A stretch of DNA of 64,000 nt from CAZAQK01 sp046344715 (GTDB lineage Bacteria; Pseudomonadota; Alphaproteobacteria; Rickettsiales; SXRF01), in assembly GCA_046344715.1 (NCBI GenBank), contig JBKDKX010000016.1, positions 84,095 through 148,094 of the forward strand, written 5' to 3'. Positions 16,016 to 23,600 of this stretch are shown here, one piece after another. Position 1 is the stretch's first letter. Each line of letters starts with the position of its first letter. A program made the position numbers and the translations under genes. Under the pieces are notes generated by a model. The model did not search any database and was not told the origin of the DNA. It saw nothing but the letters and a program-made list of their open reading frames with translations.

Positions 16016-17755
16016 ATGTCATTAGAGAATATCAAGAAATCCATTTGTAATTTCCTGCGTTCAGACGACACGGGAATTCTACTTATTCGTGGCAAATGGG
16101 GGGTAGGAAAAACACATCTTTGGAATGAAGCTCTCAAGGAGTGCGGGGCGGATATAAAAATACCAATATGCTACCAATCACTGTTTGGTATTACCTCGCT
16201 GCATGAGGTTAAGTTTGGGCTGGCAACTCAACTGCTATTGGCTGAAGAAAGATGGGAACCCAAGACTTCCAAACTGGGCAAATATAGCGACACTGCAAAG
16301 AGTGCCCTCAGGTGGACGCGAAAAGGAACCGGAAAGTTTGGTGGTGCAGTTGAGGCACTAATGCCTGCTATGCAGAAAGCCCTCGCTCTTTCCGCGTTTA
16401 ATGCACTCGATTCTGCTGTTATTTGCTTCGACGATTTGGAAAGAAAGAATCCATCTCTAACGATGAATGAATTACTAGGATTAGCAACGCTTCTACGGGA
16501 TGAGAAGCAATGCAAAGTGGTATTCATCTTGAATACGGATATGCTTGATGAAAAAGATAGGGACGATTTGCAACGCTATAAAGAAAAGATTGTAGATATT
16601 GACTTGCTCTTAGAACCCAGTCCTGAAGAATGTATCCATATCGCCGCGCCTGAACTTCAGGAGGAAGAGAATGCAGTAATTCGAGCGTCTATACAGAAGC
16701 TGAATATTAGCAATATCCGAATAATCAGGCGCATACTCAGGCAGTGGCGGGAGCTGAAAGCTCACCTACCATCATCCCATTTTCATCAAACCACAATTAA
16801 CTCTGCTGCTTCTAGCTTATGCCTTTTCTCATGGGCTTATTATGGCACTGCTGAAAATAAGCCAGATGTAGAGTTTCTTAAGAAATATCAGGTGTGGAAT
16901 GATAAAGAGAATGCCGATGCACAAGTGCAGATATGGCGCAAACTATTAGAAGATTACGGATACCAGTCTACTGATGAACTTGACCTTGAGATTGAGTCAT
17001 TTGTTCGTACTGGCTTTATAAATGATAATCTATTTACTAAAGCTGATGCCCTGAATCAGGGAGTTGCAAGGTCTGCACTGGAATCCGAATTCTCAAAAGC
17101 CTGGGACATCTATCACGATTCCTTCCAAGATGACGTTCAATTAGTATTGGATACGTTATTTGAGGCATTTAAAAGATGTGTCATAGGGATAAGCCCCGGC
17201 AATCTTAATGGAGTGGTGCGGTTATTTAAAGAACTTAGTGACCCTCAACGTGCTCAGCAAATGATTGACTACTACATGGAACAGCGGGGGGATGAGCTTG
17301 AGCTATTTGATATGAACGAGCGTTCTATTTCCTTCTTTGAGGAACCACAGCCTGAGGTTCTAGCGGCCTTTGAAAACCATAGGCTACGATTAGAGCAATC
17401 GGATACTAGTACCCTTGAGTCTTTAATTGATGAGTTAGTAAAAGAGCGTTCATTACGTTCATTTAAGGAACGGCGTTTGATAAGTGCAACTGTGGATGAA
17501 TATTATGCTTACTTTAAATCCCTATCTATGGGGGCATACAAGGCTGTCCGTGCCTGTCTACAGTATGCACCGTATAACGATGATAAGAAGATAATCGCCG
17601 TGAATGCAGCTAAAGCTCTTGAAAGAATATCGGCAGAAAGTGCATTGCAAGCAAGGCGTGTGGCTCAGAAATTAGGAAGAAATCATTCGCTTCTGCAAAA
17701 TACGGAAACGCAAGATGGTGATGAAGAATCATTGGAAGCCGAAGTAGAGGTCTAA
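16016..17755 (+). CDS. KAP-like P-loop NTPase
   Basis: The 579-residue protein has Walker A at residues 26-33 (GKWGVGKT), a following YQSLFGITSLHEVK segment typical of KAP-like NTPases in mobile islands, Walker B at about 135-140 (VICFDD, then LER) and a sensor-like VVFILNTD at about 168-175. Unlike classical KAP proteins it has no membrane helices between the Walker motifs. The C-terminal 370 residues are helical, with an acidic end (EDGDEESLEAEVEV-like). Its neighbour supplies membrane helices, so the two could form one complex. KAP-type NTPases are repeatedly found in defence islands. The start ATG at 16016 is preceded by GAGATAAGG. The actual function is unknown. Confidence 0.85.
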   Translation: MSLENIKKSICNFLRSDDTGILLIRGKWGVGKTHLWNEALKECGADIKIPICYQSLFGITSLHEVKFGLATQLLLAEERWEPKTSKLGKYSDTAKSALRWTRKGTGKFGGAVEALMPAMQKALALSAFNALDSAVICFDDLERKNPSLTMNELLGLATLLRDEKQCKVVFILNTDMLDEKDRDDLQRYKEKIVDIDLLLEPSPEECIHIAAPELQEEENAVIRASIQKLNISNIRIIRRILRQWRELKAHLPSSHFHQTTINSAASSLCLFSWAYYGTAENKPDVEFLKKYQVWNDKENADAQVQIWRKLLEDYGYQSTDELDLEIESFVRTGFINDNLFTKADALNQGVARSALESEFSKAWDIYHDSFQDDVQLVLDTLFEAFKRCVIGISPGNLNGVVRLFKELSDPQRAQQMIDYYMEQRGDELELFDMNERSISFFEEPQPEVLAAFENHRLRLEQSDTSTLESLIDELVKERSLRSFKERRLISATVDEYYAYFKSLSMGAYKAVRACLQYAPYNDDKKIIAVNAAKALERISAESALQARRVAQKLGRNHSLLQNTETQDGDEESLEAEVEV

Positions 17756-17943
17756 CCAGAAATTCGACATAGTTTTCCGTGAGGGCATATACATATAAGA
17801 TGGCACGGAATGTCCCCCGTAGGGCAGGTCTCCTAGAAATGGCCGTAGAAGGGGTATAATCCATTTGCATGAGCTTGGGTTATATCTAGTAGCAATCGCT
17901 GTTGTACGGGCTTCTTATTGCGTCACAAGGTTATTGACTTTAG

Positions 17944-17975
17944 GTGTGACATAGTGTGACATAAAGGTGCGACAT
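17944..17975 (+). promoter_or_regulatory. Right integrase arm-type sites
   Basis: GTGTGACAT occurs at 17944-17952 and 17954-17962, and GTGCGACAT at 17967-17975, in the same orientation as the two copies beside the integrase. They lie 60-90 bases inside the right direct repeat. The rest of the stretch 17756-18034 contains no gene that I can support. Confidence 0.6.
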
Positions 17976-18034
17976 AGAACTAGTCACGTCTTCTGAAAGC
18001 CTCAGGTTTTCTGGTGATTATGATGATTGGTGGA

Positions 18035-18055
18035 GATTCCTGTCGCCTCCACCAT
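18035..18055 (+). repeat. attR: right direct repeat
   Basis: Exact 21-bp copy of the tRNA-Ala 3' end at 10061-10081. It marks the right border of the element. It is not part of a functional tRNA here, because the sequence upstream does not fold as one. Confidence 0.93.
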
Positions 18056-18062
18056 AACAAAT

Positions 18063-18086
18063 AAGCCGCTCTTAGCGGCTTTTTTG
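18063..18086 (+). terminator. Terminator, probably the original one of tRNA-Ala
   Basis: The stem AGCCGCT/AGCGGCT with a CTT loop is followed by six T residues. It begins eight bases beyond attR. Before integration it would have stood directly behind the CCA end of tRNA-Ala, so it is very likely that gene's terminator, now displaced by 8 kb. Confidence 0.85.
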
Positions 18087-18105
18087 TTATGGTATAAGGG
18101 ATTAA

Positions 18106-18170
18106 TCGAACCCCTGGGTTCGAAATTTTTTCAGCAAGAAAAAATTGACGGCGAAGCCGCCCGTAGGGTG
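18106..18170. other. Cluster of three perfect hairpins right of the element
   Basis: TCGAACCC-CT-GGGTTCGA (18106-18123) is followed directly by an AATTTTTTC/GAAAAAATT hairpin with a five-base loop (18124-18146) and then by CGGC-GAA-GCCG. No gene covers this stretch. The first palindrome resembles a T-loop but no tRNA surrounds it. The function is unknown. Confidence 0.45.
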
Positions 18171-18221
18171 CGAAGCCAGCAGGCGAGCATCAATCCTGTA
18201 GCGGTGTTAAAGATAAATAGT

Positions 18222-19103
18222 TCATTGACTGTTAACGTGATTGTTTAAAATGGTAGCAGAAGTTTGCTCTGAGGATTTAGCCGCATAGTAAGCCTGAACA
18301 ATAGCCGCAAAAGCGATGATAAAGGTAAGAATACCTATGAGCCATTGAGTTCTTATGGCATCTGTATGACGACGCTTGCTTTCATGGAAATCTCCAAGTG
18401 TTTGGATTGCGCGAGGATCGAGCGTGTAGCCAATGCCATCCCTCACAAGATCACCAGAAGCCACGAATGCATCCAAAAACAAATCCAGCCTTCGCTTTGC
18501 TTTTTGCGAATGTGGGTGATAAATCCATTTCGATGATCGAAGTTCTGTCATAAGTTGGAATGCGCTGAAGGTTGGCTTCGTATTATTTGAAGTGGGGGAT
18601 GTTATGGAGCCTTCAGAGCCTAAGTGTCTTTCGATGATAAATTCAAGCAAGCCCATCCGGTCGCGGATTACCCATAGCGGTTTTTGGTTGAAAAACCATT
18701 GCGAGAGATTCTTCCAAAAAATCCTACAGTATACTTCAATCTGTACCCAACGCATCTTATAGTCTCGGACTAGGCGGTGGACGTCCGTGTAGTCTTCCCA
18801 ATATGTCTTGTAGAAATATTTTACATGGAGGGGGTATTGGAGGGCATCGGATAATGCGACTGTCGTGCTTATTGTAAAAGCACTGTTTCCATCAGGAGTA
18901 TAAACATCAAGCATGCGTGTGTTTGGATTATAGTCCTCTACCAAATATTGATTACCAAAATGGATGCTATAGTAATCATTCAATTGTGCTGTTTCTCCCG
19001 TTAAAGAAATGCGGGAGGGAGCCTTCTTGATGAGTAACTTGGGGAGTAACTCGTGCAGAACGTGTTCCGGAGATGATTTTCTAAATAGATTCATGCTCAA
19101 CAT
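18222..19103 (-). CDS. Hypothetical protein with C-terminal membrane helix
   Basis: A 293-residue protein with an N-terminal soluble region, a helical middle rich in Trp/Tyr/Arg (about 95-150), a stretch that could fold as a winged helix (about 180-245) and one membrane segment near the C-terminus (about 255-280, LIGILTFIIAFAAIVQAYYAA). I do not recognise it. It sits just beyond the right border of the tRNA-Ala element and reads towards it. It might belong to an older insertion at the same site. Start choice between the ATG at 19103 and the one at 19094 is open. Confidence 0.7.
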   Translation of the reverse strand: MLSMNLFRKSSPEHVLHELLPKLLIKKAPSRISLTGETAQLNDYYSIHFGNQYLVEDYNPNTRMLDVYTPDGNSAFTISTTVALSDALQYPLHVKYFYKTYWEDYTDVHRLVRDYKMRWVQIEVYCRIFWKNLSQWFFNQKPLWVIRDRMGLLEFIIERHLGSEGSITSPTSNNTKPTFSAFQLMTELRSSKWIYHPHSQKAKRRLDLFLDAFVASGDLVRDGIGYTLDPRAIQTLGDFHESKRRHTDAIRTQWLIGILTFIIAFAAIVQAYYAAKSSEQTSATILNNHVNSQ

Positions 19104-19148
19104 TATAGATCGGAAAAGAAAAAAACCAACATATTGCTGAAAATAGAA

Positions 19149-19313
19149 TCAAGCCAGCAATGCCAGCGGTTCAAACTTGAAGCTCTTTCCATCCAGTCGA
19201 GGCGTGTTTTCAAAAACGCGCCCCATATCGTTCAAAGCATCTATAAAACTTACTGCTCCCTCTCCACTGTGGACCGCCATTAAAGCAGCCGCCTTTCCGG
19301 CGGTTTTTTTCAT
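19149..19313 (-). CDS. Small ORF overlapping the end of the TPMT gene
   Basis: If real, this 54-residue protein starts at an ATG that overlaps the TGA of the methyltransferase gene (ATGA), the form of translational coupling used elsewhere in this window. The sequence (FIDALNDMGRVFENTPRLDG) looks soluble and not biased in composition. I know no family. Support is limited to the overlap and composition. Confidence 0.4.
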   Translation of the reverse strand: MKKTAGKAAALMAVHSGEGAVSFIDALNDMGRVFENTPRLDGKSFKFEPLALLA

Positions 19314-19954
19314 GCTTTCTTCCTCCCCAGCCACCAAACACTCTCCTTCGCGGGGCTTAGGCCTTTCAGGCCGCCGGCGACGTCTAAAGTTTCGAGTGGT
19401 GTGATGGTGTAGTGCGCGCGGTAATGCAGCTGCACTTCCTCAGTGCTCACCGAAAATGGCGGGCCGGGTTGCGTCGATTGATCATATTCATAACAAATAA
19501 GCAGCTGCGGTGCTTTGTGTGTGATGGTCATCAGGTGCGCCACATATTGCGCGCGCATGGCATCCGGCAGGGCGACCAGCGCGGCGCGGTCATATACCGC
19601 ATCCACATGCCCCAGCGTGGCGGCATCCAGCGCAAAAATATCACCCACGAATATATCAATATTTTCTGCGCTGTAATGTTCCAGTGTGCCCACATCGGTG
19701 ATGGTGGGCGTAACGCCAAGCTCTGCAAATAATTGCTCGATAGCGAGAGGAATGAGTTCCGCGCCAACAACGCGAAAGCCCTGCGCTAGCAGCCACGCAA
19801 TATCCAGCGTCTTGCCACACAGCGGCACGAATACGCGCTGGCCTTCCTTCAGCGACAGCGCGCTGAAATGTTTCAGCAGCAGCGGGTTCGCATTTTTTTC
19901 GTGAAAAGCAATTTCGTTTTTGTGCCAGCGGCGTTGCCAGAAGCCTGCGTCCAT
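19310..19954 (-). CDS. tpm: Thiopurine S-methyltransferase family protein
   Basis: The 214-residue protein begins with FWQRRWHKNEIAFHEKNANPLL, the N-terminal signature of TPMT, followed by RVFVPLCGKTLDIAWLLAQG (SAM-binding motif I), VVGAELIPLAIEQLF, and VDAVYDRAALVALP (motif post-II). Enzymes of this family transfer methyl from S-adenosylmethionine to sulfur or to selenium/tellurium compounds. The physiological substrate in bacteria is often uncertain. It lies alone on the minus strand, head to head with the lipoprotein gene at 20057. Confidence 0.9.
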   Translation of the reverse strand: MDAGFWQRRWHKNEIAFHEKNANPLLLKHFSALSLKEGQRVFVPLCGKTLDIAWLLAQGFRVVGAELIPLAIEQLFAELGVTPTITDVGTLEHYSAENIDIFVGDIFALDAATLGHVDAVYDRAALVALPDAMRAQYVAHLMTITHKAPQLLICYEYDQSTQPGPPFSVSTEEVQLHYRAHYTITPLETLDVAGGLKGLSPAKESVWWLGRKKA

Positions 19955-20056
19955 AAAATTCTCCCTGATTATTTTTTAGTTCTGTTGCGCGGGTGGCACA
20001 AGCGCAACTTCATAACCTCATTGCTTCCTTATCTCACATCGCGTACAAGGCTCGGC

Positions 20057-20380
20057 ATGATATTTTCATGTAGAAATTTTTGTGTGCTGGTGGTGGTGTG
20101 TATGCTTGCTGCCTGTGATGGATTGCATCCATCGGAAGAAATTGTGGGCGAGGGTAGCATTGCTGCGCTGAATGAAGAGCAATTGCTCATTCAGGAAAAA
20201 TCCAGCGTGGTAACGCTGGATATGAAAGGTGCGACGGGACAATCGCTGGCGGCGCGATATAAAGCCGGGCAGGGTGTGAAGCTGGTTGGCACTAAATCAA
20301 TCGATGAATTTGGCGAAATGCGCGAAACCATCAAAGCCATCGAATTTGAGGACGGTAAGCGCCTTTACGTTTCCCGGTAG
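20057..20380 (+). CDS. Small lipoprotein
   Basis: A 107-residue product with a lipoprotein signal peptide ending in LAAC (Cys20), so the mature protein is about 88 residues. The mature part is mostly short beta-strand-like segments (STIAALNEEQLLIQ-like, SVVTLDMKGATG, GVKLVGTKSID) and may be a small barrel. The ATG at 20057 has AAGG six bases upstream; the frame continues further upstream but that part crosses the divergent gene. No known family. Confidence 0.7.
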   Translation: MIFSCRNFCVLVVVCMLAACDGLHPSEEIVGEGSIAALNEEQLLIQEKSSVVTLDMKGATGQSLAARYKAGQGVKLVGTKSIDEFGEMRETIKAIEFEDGKRLYVSR

Positions 20381-20689
20381 CCGTAAATCAGCAAAAATGC
20401 CCAATTTTTAGAGATTTTGCTGTAATTGGGATGTTTTTACGCATTTTTATATATTAAATGATTAACATTTATAGTTAAAAATGGTGCGGATAATGGCTTA
20501 TTCAGGCACATTATATGCATAAAATACATATAAAATTCAATATATTATAATAAACAGTTAAAGTATATTAGATATATTTATGTCAATCAATGGCTTGTCA
20601 TTTGTTAATTTACTAAAATGCAACCAATTATTAAATAGTAAATAACTCTCTCGGCATATAATAGAAGGCATAACAAATAAGGTTTTGCC
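20381..20689 (+). promoter_or_regulatory. AT-rich leader of the adhesin gene
   Basis: This 309-base gap contains no gene. It is markedly AT-rich (around 20440-20640), as often seen before large surface-protein genes. A perfect TATAAT lies at 20657-20662, about 28 bases before the start codon, with no clear -35 box. AAGG at 20679-20682 serves as ribosome binding site for the TTG start. Confidence 0.5.
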
Positions 20690-23600
20690 TTGAAATTATA
20701 CGCCACAACACAAAAACAATGCCTGAATTTAGCGCGTAGGCTAATAGCCTGGCTCGTGTGCTGCGCATTGGTTGTGCAGCCGACGCTGGTATACGCGCTG
20801 CCTACGGGTGGCACTGTGGTTGGTGGTGATGCGAGTATTGTCGCCGGTGATTCATCCCTGACTGTAAACCAAACAACGCAGCGCGCACTCATCAACTGGA
20901 CGGGTTTTGACATTGGTGGCGCGGAATCGGTGCAATTTAACCAGCCTGGTGCGTCATCGATCACGCTTAACCGTGTAAATAGTGCCAGTGCATCGCAAAT
21001 TAATGGCTCGCTTTCTTCAAATGGTCAGGTGTGGATTGTAAACCAGAATGGCGTGATGTTCGGGCAGGGCGCGCAGGTGAATGTGGGCGGCTTGCTGGCT
21101 ACCACCGCAAATATTTCCGACAGTAATTTCATGAACGGCAACTATGTTTTTGATGTTGCTGGTAATCATGCCGCATCTATCGTGAATGATGGCAGTATCA
21201 CGGTGGCAGATGCCGGGTTTGCAGCATTGGTTGCTCCGGTGGTGCGCAATAATGGCGTGATTCAGGCGAAGCTCGGCACGGTGAATTTATCATCAGGCGA
21301 TACGTTCGCGGTGGATTTGTATGGTGATGGTTTGATAAACCTCGAAGCAAGCGCGGCACTGCAACAGCAGCTGATTTCAAACAGTGGGCTTATTGAAGCT
21401 AATGGCGGATCTGTATTCCTTACAGCAGCTGCAGCTGGTGACATGGTGGATAGCCTCATCAATATGGATGGTATTATTCGCGCAAATAGTATCGGCGAGA
21501 AAAATGGCTCAATTGTTTTATATGCGGAAGGTAGCAATGCCGTTGCTGGGAATGTTGCAGCGGATAAAGGCCAGAAACAAGGCATAAGCACCGTGCTGGT
21601 AAGCGGTACAATCGAAGCAAAAGGCAATGCAGCTGGTGAGCATGGCGGTAATGTAGATGTACTTGGCGATCATGTTGGGTTAATGAGCGGCGCATCACTT
21701 GATGCAAGCGGAATGAATGGCGGTGGTAAAATTCGCATTGGTGGTGATTATTTCGGGGGTGGCGACACACCGACCGCACTTAAAACCTTAGTGCAGCGCA
21801 ATACAACCATCAAAGCCAACGCGATCGAATCCGGCGATGGCGGGCGCATTACCCTATGGTCAGATGATACCACATGGTTTGGCGGCGCAATTGAAGCCAA
21901 AGGCGGTGCATTTTCCGGCAATGGTGGTTTTGTTGAAGTATCCGGCAAAGAATATCTTACATTCCGCGGCACAGTAGATACACGCGCGGAAAATGGTGCA
22001 ACGGGTTTGTTGCTGCTTGATCCAGCAGACATCGTGATTGCTGATGGTACGGCGGATAGCGCAGCGGATGGCAGCAATACGTTTTCAGGCGATCCATCTG
22101 GCACAGTAGGCACAATACTAAGTGGCGATACAGGACCCGCTACCATTTATGAATCTGAGTTGGAAGGCATTGCTGCAAGCACCAATATTTCTCTGGCTTC
22201 CACCAACAGCATCACCATCAATAATCTCACCGATAACAATCTGAATCTCGCGCAGACGGGCGGCAACTCCGTTACCTTCACCACGGGCGCAGGTGGCTTC
22301 AATATGAATTCCGGTGATGCCATCACTACCGCCGGTGGTGCAATCAACATCGTCACCACCGGTGGCACCAGCACGATTGGTAGTCTTGCAGCTGGTGGTG
22401 GCCTTATCACACTTAATATGGGCGGCACAATAACCGTTTCCGGTGTAATCAGCGGTACAGGCACAGGACTTACCAAAACCGGTTCAGGGACACTCGCTCT
22501 TAATAATGCAAATACCTATGATGGCACCACCACACTCACGGCTGGTACAATTGCAGTGGGTAATAACTCTGCACTCGGTACAGGTACGCTTTCACTCAAT
22601 GGCGGTACGCTGCAGGGTGATGGCACAGCGCGTACATTGGCGAATAACATAACACTGTCAGCAAACAGCACCATCGGTGGTAGTTCTGCGCTACAATTTG
22701 ATGGTACGTTTGGGAATCTATCAGGTAACCGTACGCTCACCGTGAGCAACTCTGCCAATACCACCTTTGATGACATTAATATTTCCAGCAGTGCGACAGA
22801 CCGTGAATTGTTTATTGATGGTGCAGGTAATATGATTGTGAATGGCGTGATTGCCAATGGTGGTGGTTCCAGCGGAAGTGTTTTGACACACTTAGGTTCT
22901 GGGATGCTTGCGCTTAATGGTGCGAACACTTTTGGTCGTTATTCGCAGTTTAATAATGGTATCACGCAGATAGGTAATGACAGTGCGCTTGGCAGCGGCA
23001 GCGTATGGCTGGCAGGTGGCACGTGGCGTGGTGATGGCACAACACGCACAATTTCCAATAATTTATCATTATTTGATAGTATAACGATTGCTGGCAGCTC
23101 AGACCTTGTTTTTAATGGCAATCTTAACAGCGGTGACCTTTCGATTACTAATAACAATAGCGGTCTCACTACATTTGCTAACATCAACCTTTCTGATGGC
23201 GCGACTGACCGTACACTGACAATTACCGGTACAGGTAATACAGTAATAAGCGGTGTAATCGCCAACGGTAGCACATCAACTGCCAGCGGTATAACTAAGG
23301 CTGGTTCAGGTACTCTTACGCTGGATGGCAGTAATACTTATGGCGGTATTACGACGCTTACTGCCGGTACAATCGAAGTTGGTCACAATAACGCACTCGG
23401 CACCGGCGCACTTTCACTCAATGGTGGCACACTGCGCGGTGATGGCACAGCGCGTACATTGACGAATAACGTAACGCTTGCTGCAGACAGCACCATCGGT
23501 GGATCATCAGCACTTCAGTTCGATGGTACGCTTGGGAATATCACCGGTACACGGTATTTGGATGTAAGCAACAGTGCGACCACGACATTCGGTAACATAA

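Larger units (their letters stand above)
10061..18055. mobile_element. Integrative element in tRNA-Ala, about 8 kb
   Basis: The element is bounded by a perfect 21-bp direct repeat, of which the left copy is the 3' end of tRNA-Ala. It encodes a tyrosine integrase next to the left end, and carries probable integrase arm sites at both ends. Cargo is an N-anchored unknown protein, an SNase-fold protein, an unknown 234-residue protein, and a coiled-coil membrane protein plus P-loop NTPase pair. No replication, conjugation, capsid or excisionase gene was found. Cargo genes use AAG for lysine more freely than their chromosomal neighbours, which suggests a foreign origin. It is best described as a genomic island or satellite-like element. 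Confidence 0.93.

Noticed and set aside
18106..18123. Possible tRNA remnant from the T-loop-like TCGAACCC...GGGTTCGA
   Set aside because: It is a perfect self-palindrome and no anticodon arm or acceptor stem surrounds it.
18027..18248. Plus-strand frame of 73 codons at the right end of the element
   Set aside because: It runs through attR, a terminator and hairpins, and has no protein-like character.
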